NCBI GenBank assembly: GCA_017537345.1
Contig: JAFYKY010000017.1
Coordinates: 124,001-188,000 of the forward strand
Length of the DNA: 64,000 nucleotides
Source: Clostridia bacterium
Lineage (GTDB): Bacteria > Bacillota > Clostridia > Oscillospirales > CAG-382
Direction of reading: 5' to 3'
This document shows, piece after piece, positions 51,152 through 59,627 of this stretch. Below the pieces are notes generated by a model. The model ran no database searches. It was not told the origin of the DNA and worked only from the letters and a program-made list of their open reading frames with translations. A program made the position numbers and the translations under genes. Numbering within the stretch: the first letter of the stretch is position 1; every line of letters begins with the position of its first letter.

Positions 51152-51697
51152 TTACGATATTATCAAATTTTCCGGATTATTGTAACATATATTTTGAACT
51201 TCATCCAGTTGAACATAATACATTATATCTTCTTTTGTTGCAAAAAGATAGATAGAAGGAATGTAACTGTTTACAAATGAAACGCTGTCTTTATTCTTAA
51301 CGTAAGCGGAAATAAAATCGTTGTTTTTCTTGGTTTGTTCTGCTTTTAATATTTTGTTTTTTTCTAATTGAGCAGTCTGTCGTATCTGTAAAATTTCTTT
51401 GTTGCTTTTTTCGGAAAAATACTTTTCAAAGATTTCGTCGTCTTGGAAAATTTCCGCATTTAATCCTATTTTTTCTTCAAGTTTCTTTAAAACCAAGCTT
51501 TCGTCTACGCCGCATAGAGAAATATTGACAGGAATCAATTTATCATCGTTGACAGTTTGCATATATTCCCAAAGGGAGTTTTCAATCTTCTCGGGACGCA
51601 CAGTTGTTTTTTCTGCCAGTGTTTGCGTGAACATCGCTGTTGCAAAAAGTGTAGACAAAATAATACATATCCAAAATCTTAAGCTCTTTGTCTTCAT
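51152..51697 (-). CDS. Exported protein resembling a free subtilase propeptide (I9-like)
   Basis: This 181-residue protein has a signal peptide or membrane anchor (SLRFWICIILSTLFATAMFTQTLA). The segments KLIPVNISLCGVDESLVLKKLEEKIGL and SYIPSIYLFATKEDIMYYVQLDEVQNIC recall the two halves of propeptides of secreted S8 proteases (inhibitor I9-like), but no protease domain follows. It is the last gene of the sigma/anti-sigma unit, and its start at 51697 follows AAAGGAC. The assignment rests on pattern resemblance only. The gene is AT-rich compared with the neighbouring glycosidase genes. Confidence 0.55.
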   Translation of the reverse strand: MKTKSLRFWICIILSTLFATAMFTQTLAEKTTVRPEKIENSLWEYMQTVNDDKLIPVNISLCGVDESLVLKKLEEKIGLNAEIFQDDEIFEKYFSEKSNKEILQIRQTAQLEKNKILKAEQTKKNNDFISAYVKNKDSVSFVNSYIPSIYLFATKEDIMYYVQLDEVQNICYNNPENLIIS

Positions 51698-51726
51698 AAA
51701 AAAGTCCTTTCTTAAATAGTATTTTT

Positions 51727-52257
51727 CTATTCTTTGGCAGCTAATGATAAAATTATTGCCAAATTGTTCGGGCATTTGATTTCTTTTAGTTGTTCTCGTG
51801 TTAAGAAAACAATCCCACTATCAAGATACTCTTCTTTTACTCCGAGCGGTAAAACAAAATCTCTGTAAATTATTTCTTTTGATACTCCTGTGGTTTCGGT
51901 AACAAAAACAGCAAAAACACATTCATCATCAGCTACCGACGGTTTATTTTGCTCAGACGGTGTCAGTATGATTACGGCGTTTTGTAGCGAATCGGTAAAA
52001 ACAACTTTTCCCATTGAAGCGTGTTTGTAGCATTCTTCAATTTCGTGAATATTCGGATTCTCATTCCAAATCACGTTATTCTGCTTTGATAAAATATTTG
52101 CAGTGAATCCGATAGATATGATTGCCAAAATAAAGCACGCAGAAGCCCATAGGTATATGCGCAGTTTTCTTCGTTTATAGAGATTCTTTGTGCAACATTC
52201 GGTGATAAATTCATCGTTTATATTACCGATTGCTGACATAATCTGTTCTTTGATCAT
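51727..52257 (-). CDS. Putative membrane-bound anti-sigma factor
   Basis: This 176-residue protein has a cytoplasmic N-terminal part of about 32 residues, one membrane helix (IYLWASACFILAIISIGFTANIL) and an extracytoplasmic domain of about 120 residues. Its ATG overlaps the stop of the ECF sigma gene. That arrangement is typical of ECF anti-sigma factors, although I see no recognisable zinc anti-sigma motif. It is inferred to hold the sigma factor until an envelope signal is received. Confidence 0.6.
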   Translation of the reverse strand: MIKEQIMSAIGNINDEFITECCTKNLYKRRKLRIYLWASACFILAIISIGFTANILSKQNNVIWNENPNIHEIEECYKHASMGKVVFTDSLQNAVIILTPSEQNKPSVADDECVFAVFVTETTGVSKEIIYRDFVLPLGVKEEYLDSGIVFLTREQLKEIKCPNNLAIILSLAAKE

Positions 52258-52811
52258 ATAACCACTCCTTTGCTTTCCAAATGTTTTTTTAATTGAGCTT
52301 TAACTCTGGTTAACCGTATCCTCACGGCGCCGTTTTTAATCCCAAGGAACTTTGCTATATCTTCATAGGAATCCAAGTACCAAAAACGCCGTACAAAAAT
52401 GCATCTGTTTGTTTTGTTTAACGTACTTAAAAACTCATCTATATAACTTGTTAATTCGGCTTCGGAAACAGCGTCCTCCACCGTTTCTTGTGAACACAAA
52501 AACTCTTCGATTTCATCAAGGCAAAGCTCGTAATTTCCTTTTCTTTTTTTCGCCGTATCACGTTTGCGTACATTTAGAGCAATATTGCGTGTGATACGAA
52601 AAACGTAAGAGGATAAAGGGTCAGGTTTGTTTGGCGGTATGGAATTCCAAACACCCAAAAATGTGTCATTTACGCATTCTTCCGCTTCTTGATAATCATT
52701 GAGCACGTTCATGGCAATCTTCATACAAGTGGAGCGATATTTCTTTTCTATTGCGCCCAGTGCGGTTTCACAACGCAGAAATAAAAGTTCAATTATTTTG
52801 CTGTCTTCCAT
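52254..52811 (-). CDS. ECF-family RNA polymerase sigma factor
   Basis: This 185-residue protein has region 2 (IEKKYRSTCMKIAMNVLNDYQEAEECVNDTFLGVWNSIPP, PLSSYVFRITRNIALN) and region 4 (LNKTNRCIFVRRFWYLDSYEDIAKFLGIKNGAVRIRLTRVKAQL). The start at 52811 is preceded by AAGGAGGGG; the in-frame extension upstream lacks such a site. It overlaps the putative anti-sigma gene by four bases and is followed by the exported I9-like gene, forming one transcription unit. No target promoter motif can be derived. Confidence 0.9.
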   Translation of the reverse strand: MEDSKIIELLFLRCETALGAIEKKYRSTCMKIAMNVLNDYQEAEECVNDTFLGVWNSIPPNKPDPLSSYVFRITRNIALNVRKRDTAKKRKGNYELCLDEIEEFLCSQETVEDAVSEAELTSYIDEFLSTLNKTNRCIFVRRFWYLDSYEDIAKFLGIKNGAVRIRLTRVKAQLKKHLESKGVVI

Positions 52812-52880
52812 TTGCCCCTCCTTTGTATGTGCCTTCATTAATAGACTCAACAAATAATATGTTTTGTTACACAAATTTTA

Positions 52881-52916
52881 AAAAGTGCGTACACCAATTT
52901 GAGTACGCACTTGATT
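52881..52916 (-). terminator. Terminator of the GNAT gene
   Basis: AAGTGCGTAC 52883-52892 pairs with GTACGCACTT 52903-52912. On the minus strand it is followed by TTTTT. Confidence 0.8.
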
Positions 52917-52924
52917 TTTGTTTT

Positions 52925-53512
52925 CTATTGCCATCTTCCCTTGCGTTTGTGGAGAAAATACCCGAAATCAAAGCGGATCTCGTGCCTTTCCACGTCAAGG
53001 TTGGTGTAGCAGCAGGTGTCGTAGCCTATAAGCTCAAAGCCTTGGCTCAGGTAAAACGCTATCGCTCTTACGTTGCAGGATTGGGTTTCCAGAATAATAG
53101 CACGTCTGCCTTGCTTTTTTGCCAACTCTTTGGCGAAATTCATTAATTTCGTGCCTATGCCTTGTCTGTGCAGCTTATCCGCAACCCAAAGCTCTGTTAC
53201 CATAAGACGGTTGCTCCATTCCTCGGGACAAAGCTCAATGCAGGCAACCAATTCCTTTTTACCGTCCTGCTCGTTTACTATACCGTATGCTTCCGCTTTT
53301 TCCCAGTGGTCCTGATACAGACTGTCCGGAAAATCGTATTCTTCGGGAGAATGTGTTACCGGCGTTTCGAATTTCTTTTTAACCATTTTTACGTTAAAAC
53401 CGTCTTGTTCAATGGCGGTTTCAAGATCGTAGTATTCTTCCGTTGTGTATTTAATTAGTATGGGAGTGCCTTTCCAGCTCTCCTTGGGGAGATGTATGAT
53501 TTCGTGTTCCAT
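52925..53512 (-). CDS. GNAT-family N-acetyltransferase
   Basis: This 195-residue protein carries the acetyl-CoA binding motif in ELWVADKLHRQGIGTKLMNFAKELAKK, followed by ILETQSCNVRAIAFYLSQGFELIGYDTCCYTN. The arrangement resembles streptothricin-acetyltransferase-like GNATs of Clostridia. The natural substrate is unknown, and resistance should not be assumed. The ATG is preceded by GAGGAAA. Cytoplasmic; it lies downstream of tyrS on the same strand, separated by a hairpin. Confidence 0.85.
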   Translation of the reverse strand: MEHEIIHLPKESWKGTPILIKYTTEEYYDLETAIEQDGFNVKMVKKKFETPVTHSPEEYDFPDSLYQDHWEKAEAYGIVNEQDGKKELVACIELCPEEWSNRLMVTELWVADKLHRQGIGTKLMNFAKELAKKQGRRAIILETQSCNVRAIAFYLSQGFELIGYDTCCYTNLDVERHEIRFDFGYFLHKRKGRWQ

Positions 53513-53536
53513 TTCTGTTTCCTCATAAAATATACA

Positions 53537-53568
53537 TAAGGCACTGCATATACGGTTGCAGTGCCTCT
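53537..53568 (-). terminator. Hairpin between tyrS and the GNAT gene
   Basis: AGGCACTGCA 53539-53548 pairs with TGCAGTGCCT 53557-53566. The T tract on the minus strand is interrupted, so termination may be partial. Confidence 0.55.
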
Positions 53569-53605
53569 AACGTAATCTGTCGATTATATGCGTAAATTCA
53601 AAGTC

Positions 53606-54826
53606 TTAAAAGGTTACCTTGTGGAATACCTTCCTGCCTTTTTTGATCTTTGCGCTGTCGGCAATAAGGGAAGCGGGAACCTTGTGGTTTACGTTTGCAA
53701 CCTTTTCACCGTTAACGGAAATACCGCCCTGCTCAACAAGACGTCTTGCTTCGCCTCTGCTGGAAGCCAGCTTGCAGGCTACGAGGAGGTCGATAATACC
53801 GATACCGTCTTCACCAACCATATCCGCGGTAAGAACGGTGGTAGGCATATTGGAATCGTCGCCCTCGCCGGAGAAGAGCGCAGCTGCGGTTGCCTTTGCC
53901 TTGTCTGCTTCTTCCTTGCCGTGAACAAGCTCGGTAAGGCTGTATGCCAGAACTTCCTTCTTTTCGTTAATACGGCTGTCTTCCCATTTATCCATTTCCG
54001 CAATTTCTTCTACGGGGATAAAGGTGAGCATACGAATGCACTTCATAACGTCGGCATCGTCAACGTTGCGCCAGTACTGGTAGAAATCAAAGGGAGTGGT
54101 CTTTTCGGGGTCAAGCCAAACGGCGCCCTTTGCGGTCTTGCCCATCTTCTTGCCCTCGCTGTTAAGGAGCAGGGTAATGGTCATTGCAAAAGCGTCCTTG
54201 CCGGTCTTTTTACGGATAAGCTCTGTACCTGCCAGCATATTGCTCCACTGATCGTCGCCGCCGAACTGCATATTGCAGCCGTAATGCTCGTTCAGATAGT
54301 AGAAATCGTATGCCTGCATTATCATATAGTTGAATTCAAAGAAGCTGAGTCCCTTTTCCATTCTCTGCTTGTAGCATTCTGCGCGGAGCATATTGTTAAC
54401 AGAGAAGCAAGCACCTACTTCACGAAGCAGTTCGATATAATTAAGACTGAGCAGCCAATCGGCGTTGTTAACAACGATCGCCTTGTCTTCGCCGAATTCG
54501 ATAAATTTGCCGATCTGCTTTAAAAACTTTTCGCAGTTGCTCTGAATAGTTTCGGGAGACATCATCTGGCGCATATCGGTTCTGCCGGAAGGGTCACCCA
54601 CAAATCCCGTACCGCCGCCCAAAAGAACAACGGGCTTGTTGCCTGCCATCTGAAGGCGCTTCATAAGGCAGAGTGCCATAAAGTGTCCTACGTGGAGAGA
54701 ATCCGCGGTAGGGTCGAAGCCGATATAAAATCTCGCGCCGCCGCTGTTTACCAGATCGCGTATTTCTTTTTCATCCGTTACCTGCGCAATAAGTCCTCTT
54801 GCCTGCAGTTCTTCATAAATGTTCAT
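53606..54826 (-). CDS. tyrS: Tyrosyl-tRNA synthetase
   Basis: This 407-residue class I synthetase charges tRNA-Tyr. The HIGH-type motif HVGH is at 45-48 (DPTADSLHVGH), the KMSKS-type loop KMGKT at 227-231, and a C-terminal S4 RNA-binding domain (ACKLASSRGEARRLVEQGGISVNG). The start at 54826 follows GGAGGTAACTC; the longer open frame upstream would cross the leader terminator and promoter. There is no T-box signature, which is notable for a Firmicutes synthetase gene. Confidence 0.95.
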   Translation of the reverse strand: MNIYEELQARGLIAQVTDEKEIRDLVNSGGARFYIGFDPTADSLHVGHFMALCLMKRLQMAGNKPVVLLGGGTGFVGDPSGRTDMRQMMSPETIQSNCEKFLKQIGKFIEFGEDKAIVVNNADWLLSLNYIELLREVGACFSVNNMLRAECYKQRMEKGLSFFEFNYMIMQAYDFYYLNEHYGCNMQFGGDDQWSNMLAGTELIRKKTGKDAFAMTITLLLNSEGKKMGKTAKGAVWLDPEKTTPFDFYQYWRNVDDADVMKCIRMLTFIPVEEIAEMDKWEDSRINEKKEVLAYSLTELVHGKEEADKAKATAAALFSGEGDDSNMPTTVLTADMVGEDGIGIIDLLVACKLASSRGEARRLVEQGGISVNGEKVANVNHKVPASLIADSAKIKKGRKVFHKVTF

Positions 54827-54848
54827 AAGTGAGTTACCTCCGATATTA

Positions 54849-54878
54849 GTAAAAAAGCCCGACATAGTGTCGGGCTTT
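54849..54878 (-). terminator. Intrinsic terminator in the tyrS leader, downstream of the stomatin gene
   Basis: AAAGCCCGACA pairs with TGTCGGGCTTT around CTA, followed on the minus strand by TTTAC. It lies between a consensus promoter (54900-54928) and the tyrS start. It could end the stomatin/NfeD transcript, attenuate tyrS, or both. Confidence 0.75.
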
Positions 54879-54899
54879 CTGTTTAGTCCGATTTGTTTA

Positions 54900-54928
54900 A
54901 CTATAACACAACGGACATATTTTGTCAA
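54900..54928 (-). promoter_or_regulatory. Promoter of tyrS
   Basis: On the minus strand TTGACA (plus 54923-54928) and TATAGT (plus 54900-54905), 17 bases apart, placed between the stomatin stop and the terminator hairpin. Confidence 0.7.
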
Positions 54929-54932
54929 GTTT

Positions 54933-55868
54933 TTACTGCTTTTGTTCGCTTACGGTTTCAACAACGGATTTAGCAAGTCCCGCAACTCCCTGTATTTCGG
55001 AAGGTATAATAATTTTCGTAGCGTTTCCGTCTGCTGCTTTAACAAAGGCTTCCAGCTTTTGAATGGTAAGATATCCGTCGCCGGGATTGGATTGATTAAT
55101 AAGCTCAATAGCTTCTGCTTTTGCTTTTTGCACCTGACGTATAGCCTCCGCTTCGCCTTCGGCTTCTCTTATCTTTGCCTCTTTAATTGCTTCAGCTCGC
55201 AGGATAGCGGCTTCTTTTTCACCTTGTGCTGCAAGGATCTGGCTTTCTTTCTGACCTTCTGCCACAAGTATTTTACTTGCTTTTTCACCTTCGGCACGGA
55301 GAATGGATTCACGTCTTTGACGTTCTGCTTTCATTTGCTTTTCCATCGCATCCTGAATTTCATGAGGGGGAATAATGTTTTTAAGCTCAACGCGGTTAAC
55401 CTTTATGCCCCAAGGATCGGTGGCTTCATCCAGAATAACTCTTATTTTGGAGTTAATGGTATCTCTTGAAGTAAGTGTGTGGTCAAGCTCCATTTCGCCA
55501 ATAATGTTACGAAGTGTGGTAGCCGTGAGATTTTCAATAGCACTTACGGGACGCTCAACACCGTATGTGAACATTTTCGGGTCAGTGATAGCGTAGAATA
55601 CTACCGTGTCGATCTGCATGGTTACGTTATCCTTGGTAATAACAGCCTGAGGCGCAAAATCGACTACCTGTTCTTTAAGGGAAACCACCTTTGCAATCTT
55701 TTCAAAAAAAGGAATTTTAAAATGTATTCCCGTCTGCCAAGTGGTATGATAAACGCCCAGACGCTGAATAACGTAAGCCTGTGATTGTGGAACTATCTTG
55801 ATGTTTGCAATTATAACTCCCAAAAAGAATATAACGATTCCTATTCCCAGTAATGCGTAAGGTCCCAT
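54933..55868 (-). CDS. Stomatin/prohibitin (SPFH)-family membrane protein
   Basis: This 311-residue protein has one N-terminal membrane segment (LLGIGIVIFFLGVIIANI), the SPFH domain (IVPQSQAYVIQRLGVYHTTWQTGIHFKIPF, VSLKEQVVDFAPQAVITKDNVTMQIDTVVFY), and a long Glu/Ala-rich coiled coil (about 180-260) followed by a short C-terminal helix. It resembles bacterial flotillin/QmcA-type scaffolds. It lies four bases after the nfeD gene, and this pairing is conserved and typical. It probably organises membrane patches. Confidence 0.9.
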   Translation of the reverse strand: MGPYALLGIGIVIFFLGVIIANIKIVPQSQAYVIQRLGVYHTTWQTGIHFKIPFFEKIAKVVSLKEQVVDFAPQAVITKDNVTMQIDTVVFYAITDPKMFTYGVERPVSAIENLTATTLRNIIGEMELDHTLTSRDTINSKIRVILDEATDPWGIKVNRVELKNIIPPHEIQDAMEKQMKAERQRRESILRAEGEKASKILVAEGQKESQILAAQGEKEAAILRAEAIKEAKIREAEGEAEAIRQVQKAKAEAIELINQSNPGDGYLTIQKLEAFVKAADGNATKIIIPSEIQGVAGLAKSVVETVSEQKQ

Positions 55869-55872
55869 AAAA

Positions 55873-56310
55873 TTAATCCTCCTCGTTTGTTTTCTTTACA
55901 ATTAGTTTAACGCCTTCGATGCGTACTGCGGTAACGGTAGTTTCTGCAGGGATTATTGTGCCGTCTTCACTTCTGGCTGTCCAGACCATACCGTTAAGCT
56001 TTACGGCTCCTTTTGCATCGAGATTATTGATCTCTTCACACACAATTCCTTGCTGTCCGATAGCGGCGTCAGCGTTTGTGGGTTTGGGTTCAGCTTTTAA
56101 TACATTTTTGGCAAATTTTCTGGTGAATATAACAAGAATGACCGAAACGGCCAAAAACAGAACCCATTGAAGCCAATTCGGCGCATTACAAATGGAAGCT
56201 ATACCTGCAACAAGGGCGCCTGCCGCAAACCAAATAGTGGTAAGCTGGACGGTAATTGCTTCAACCACAACCAAAACCGCAAATAAAGCGATCCAGATAT
56301 ATACAGACAT
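55873..56310 (-). CDS. NfeD-family membrane protein
   Basis: This 145-residue protein has three predicted membrane helices (YIWIALFAVLVVVEAITVQL, IWFAAGALVAGIASI, WLQWVLFLAVSVILVIF) and a C-terminal OB-fold domain (GQQGIVCEEINNLDAKGAVKLNGMVWTARSEDG), the layout of short NfeD proteins. It works with the SPFH partner encoded downstream. GGAG precedes the ATG. The pair is driven by the promoter at 56347-56375. Confidence 0.9.
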   Translation of the reverse strand: MSVYIWIALFAVLVVVEAITVQLTTIWFAAGALVAGIASICNAPNWLQWVLFLAVSVILVIFTRKFAKNVLKAEPKPTNADAAIGQQGIVCEEINNLDAKGAVKLNGMVWTARSEDGTIIPAETTVTAVRIEGVKLIVKKTNEED

Positions 56311-56346
56311 AACATCATCTCCTTTAACAACATTGCCTGTATCAAT

Positions 56347-56375
56347 ATTATACAGCAGTTTTGACTCTGTGTCAA
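56347..56375 (-). promoter_or_regulatory. Promoter of the nfeD-stomatin operon
   Basis: On the minus strand TTGACA (plus 56370-56375) and TATAAT (plus 56347-56352), 17 bases apart. Confidence 0.8.
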
Positions 56376-56400
56376 TGAATTTATGTATGAAATAATTTAC

Positions 56401-56429
56401 TTGACACTTTAATTTATTGATGTTAAAAT
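56401..56429 (+). promoter_or_regulatory. Promoter of the DUF4855 lipoprotein gene
   Basis: TTGACA 56401-56406 and TAAAAT 56424-56429, 17 bases apart. Confidence 0.75.
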
Positions 56430-56479
56430 ACCGTTAAACAATCACGGTGTTTACCGTGAACTTTACGGAGGTATATTTG

Positions 56480-59400
56480 ATGAAAAAGATAGCGCTTTTG
56501 CTTTCGTTTGTTATGCTTTTGTCGCTTTTTGCAGGCTGCATTTCCGATGGCGAAGTTTCAGATGTTTCCGTTTCCGAGAAACCGTCTGAATCTGTACCGG
56601 ACGAGCAATCCAAAGAAGAGGAAATCAAAATTCCTGTTGAAGATCCGGAGTATGCATCCGTTATCAGCACGGGTAAAGCATATAAAAATACTGCCGCTCC
56701 CGGTGAATCTTATCCCGATTCGTATAATACAGAGCTTACAGACGGTCAGTTCGGTCCGGAAAATACGGGTGATTATACCGATGCCAAGTATTCGGGCTAC
56801 ACCGATTCCACCGTATACGTTACGATAGATCTCGGCAAGGTGTACGATAGTATTTATGAATTCCGCTGCGGTTTTCTTTCTACAGACACCGCTGGAATTT
56901 ATCCCCCCAAGGGTGTAAAAATACACGCGTCCGTTGACGGCGATAAATTCACCCGTATCGGTGAATGCGCTATGCCCGAATATCAGGCGGATTGCCGCGC
57001 CGAAGCCGTACTTACGGCAGAATACTACGTTACCGCCCGTTATATAAGATTTGGCATAGAAAAGAATGCCGCTTGGGTGTTTATTGATGAGCTTGTGGTA
57101 ATTGCCAACGAAGAAGAAGGCTCCCAGCTTGATGAGGATTTTCTTAATCTTATAAAAGATGCTTATGATACCTTGGGTACCGTAAGCTATGAAGGCGGCA
57201 AAACGGTCGATTCTTCTCTTGCACTTGAAATGGTAAGCAAAGGCGCAAAATATACCGCATCCAAAAAGCCTCTTACCGAATTCCCCGATGAAAATTCCCG
57301 TCTTACCGACGGTGAATTCACCGGCTTCTTTGAAAGCGGCATCTGGGTCGGATACGAGGGCGGAGAAGCCGTGAGCATTACTGTCGACCTTGGTAAAAAA
57401 CGCGATGATCTCAGCGTATTCCGCACCGAATGTTATTCAAACAGTAAAGTCGGTACCTATCTGCCCGTTGCCGTTACTTATTCCGTAAGCGACGATAACA
57501 AGACCTTCACCGACATAGGCAGAGTGTTCGGTGTTGCATCGGGACAAAGCGTTTACAGCTTCCCCTTGATATTATCCAAGGCGGCATCGGGACGTTACGT
57601 CCGCTTTACCCTTGAAGCAACCGATACAAAAATGTATCTTATAGAAGAAACCGCGGTCTACGCCAATACCGGCGCGGAGGAAAGTAACTCTCTGTATCCG
57701 CCTCTTACCTTTGATACCACGGTTAAAAACTGGCCCAATCCTTCTACTCAGGTCGTTAACCTTATAAAAGGTCTTACTCAGCAGATCAACTGTCCTTCCG
57801 ATGTAAACGAAGAGCAAGCGGCTAACAACACCCCCATAACCTCAAAGCTTATGACAGACGGCAAGCTTGCAACCGCAAACAGTATTCATAACGGTCAGTT
57901 CTTTAAATTCAACGGCGGTTCTTCCCGCGACGTTATTTACGATCTTGGCGCCACCAGCGCAGTAAGCAGATTTACCGCACAGTTCACCCATCTTGTGGAT
58001 TGGGCTGTACTGGCTCCCACCGCTGTTGACGTATATCTTTCAATGGACGGTGAAAAGTGGTACGTTGCCGGAACTATGCCCGTAAATGCAGCAACAGACA
58101 GTGAATTGGTTTCTGCCGAGCTTAAACTCAATACCCCCGTGCAGACCAGATATATTTGCTTTTCCTTTAATATTAACACTTGGTGCGGAGTAGGCGAGCT
58201 TGAAGCCTACGGCACGACCTCTACGGCAGGCGCTGCGGCACTTTCTTCAGGTATCGTGCCCGAGCGCAATCTGTTCGGAAAAGGCAATCAGGCGCCCAAT
58301 GAGGACGTTCTCGGCGGCGTTGCTGATCTTGTGCTTTTGTATCACAGCCCCAATTTTGACGGTTACACCGTAGAAAACCTTATTCCTTACCTCGCTTACG
58401 TTGATAAGGACGGCAATATCAAGGACACTATGTTCGATAGCTTCCTTTTCCTGCTCAGCGGCGGATTCCCCTCCGGTCTTTCCGGTTGGAGCGATTCCAA
58501 GGGCAGTGACTGGCAATGGACGATAACCGATCTGTTTACGGAAAACGAGAACATCCTTGCTCTTGAGGAAGCTGCGGGAATAGTAAAAAAAGCTCTCGGC
58601 TTGGATGATGATTATAAATACGGCTTTACCGTTACTCTGTATTATCCCAATTCCGAAAGGACCGATTTCGGAGATATTAACGGCGACGGCGTTGTGGACG
58701 GACTCACTACCGATGAAAACCGTCTGCGCGCTCTCGAGTGGTATATGGAACTGTTTGAGGCAAAGCTGGGCGAGTATGATTTCGAAAACATCGAATTCGT
58801 CGGCTATTATTGGTATGATGAGTCTATTTATCCTCAGGATAACGCGCCTTACATCGTAACCGAAACCGCAAAAATAGTTCATAACAGAGGATACGATTTC
58901 TTCTGGATACCTTATTACACCGCTTCCGGTTTCTCTGCGTGGGATTCCTACGGATTTGACGTTGCTTGTATGCAGCCCAACTACGTATTCAAGGAACAGG
59001 AGCCTTATTCAAAGATTCCCCAAGCGGCATATCTCACCCAGCTTTACGGAATGGGTATTGAAATCGAAATATCCGGTAAAGCGTTTACCAGCGATATTAT
59101 TTACAGAAAATATATGCAATACCTTTCCGGCGGCGCGCTGTACGGCTATTTGAAGGATTGCGTGCATATGTATTATCAGGACGTGCTCGTATACTACGAA
59201 GCGGCTGTTTCCAAAGATGAGAGTATAAGACTCATATACGATTATACTTACCAATTCATCAAAGGAACCCTTGACGTATATCCCGATGCCATCGATGAGG
59301 TTAAGTGCAGTACCGAAAAAGGTACTCCGATAAGCGGCAGTATTATAGAAAACGCACCCGGGTATATGCTGTTCACCCTTACTTCAATGCCCGAATCCGG

Positions 59401-59539
59401 TACTGTTTCACTCGGAAACGACGGAAGCTTTATCTACTATCCCGAATCCGATTTTACCGGCACGGTCTCCTTTACTTATACGTACTCCGAAGGTCTTTGC
59501 GATTCCGTACCCTGTACCGTTACCATAGAAGTTAAATAA
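56480..59539 (+). CDS. Large lipoprotein with discoidin-like repeats and DUF4855 domain
   Basis: A 1019-residue protein. A lipoprotein signal ends in LFAGC, followed by an acidic linker with VSDVSVSE. Three discoidin-like jelly-roll repeats follow (about 57-215, 250-400, 420-580); each contains an LTDG or MTDGKLA turn and DLG strands. A DUF4855 domain (about 588-905) has DLVLLYHSPN, FDSFLFLLSGG and EFVGYYWYDES. The C-terminal cadherin-like domain is at about 930-1019 (GSFIYYPESDFTGTVSFTYTYSE). DUF4855 proteins have a barrel-like layout, and a glycosidase role has been suspected but is not established here. The start at 56480 follows ACGGAGG. It should sit on the cell surface and bind glycans. 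Confidence 0.85.
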   Translation: MKKIALLLSFVMLLSLFAGCISDGEVSDVSVSEKPSESVPDEQSKEEEIKIPVEDPEYASVISTGKAYKNTAAPGESYPDSYNTELTDGQFGPENTGDYTDAKYSGYTDSTVYVTIDLGKVYDSIYEFRCGFLSTDTAGIYPPKGVKIHASVDGDKFTRIGECAMPEYQADCRAEAVLTAEYYVTARYIRFGIEKNAAWVFIDELVVIANEEEGSQLDEDFLNLIKDAYDTLGTVSYEGGKTVDSSLALEMVSKGAKYTASKKPLTEFPDENSRLTDGEFTGFFESGIWVGYEGGEAVSITVDLGKKRDDLSVFRTECYSNSKVGTYLPVAVTYSVSDDNKTFTDIGRVFGVASGQSVYSFPLILSKAASGRYVRFTLEATDTKMYLIEETAVYANTGAEESNSLYPPLTFDTTVKNWPNPSTQVVNLIKGLTQQINCPSDVNEEQAANNTPITSKLMTDGKLATANSIHNGQFFKFNGGSSRDVIYDLGATSAVSRFTAQFTHLVDWAVLAPTAVDVYLSMDGEKWYVAGTMPVNAATDSELVSAELKLNTPVQTRYICFSFNINTWCGVGELEAYGTTSTAGAAALSSGIVPERNLFGKGNQAPNEDVLGGVADLVLLYHSPNFDGYTVENLIPYLAYVDKDGNIKDTMFDSFLFLLSGGFPSGLSGWSDSKGSDWQWTITDLFTENENILALEEAAGIVKKALGLDDDYKYGFTVTLYYPNSERTDFGDINGDGVVDGLTTDENRLRALEWYMELFEAKLGEYDFENIEFVGYYWYDESIYPQDNAPYIVTETAKIVHNRGYDFFWIPYYTASGFSAWDSYGFDVACMQPNYVFKEQEPYSKIPQAAYLTQLYGMGIEIEISGKAFTSDIIYRKYMQYLSGGALYGYLKDCVHMYYQDVLVYYEAAVSKDESIRLIYDYTYQFIKGTLDVYPDAIDEVKCSTEKGTPISGSIIENAPGYMLFTLTSMPESGTVSLGNDGSFIYYPESDFTGTVSFTYTYSEGLCDSVPCTVTIEVK

Positions 59540-59545
59540 ATACAA

Positions 59546-59576
59546 AAACTGCAGACTTTGTCTGCAGTTTTTTATA
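59546..59576 (+). terminator. Terminator of the DUF4855 gene
   Basis: AAACTGCAGAC 59546-59556 pairs with GTCTGCAGTTT 59560-59570, with a T tract. Confidence 0.85.
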
Positions 59577-59582
59577 GGCGAA

Positions 59583-59612
59583 AAAAGGTGGCTGCGTATT
59601 GCAGCCACCTTG
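59583..59612 (-). terminator. Terminator of the cohesin gene
   Basis: AAGGTGGCTGC 59585-59595 pairs with GCAGCCACCTT 59601-59611. On the minus strand it is followed by TTTT. Confidence 0.85.
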
Positions 59613-59627
59613 AATTATTCGTTTATA

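Noticed and set aside
54826..54932. T-box riboswitch before tyrS
   Set aside because: The leader is too short and the conserved T-box sequence and specifier stem are absent.
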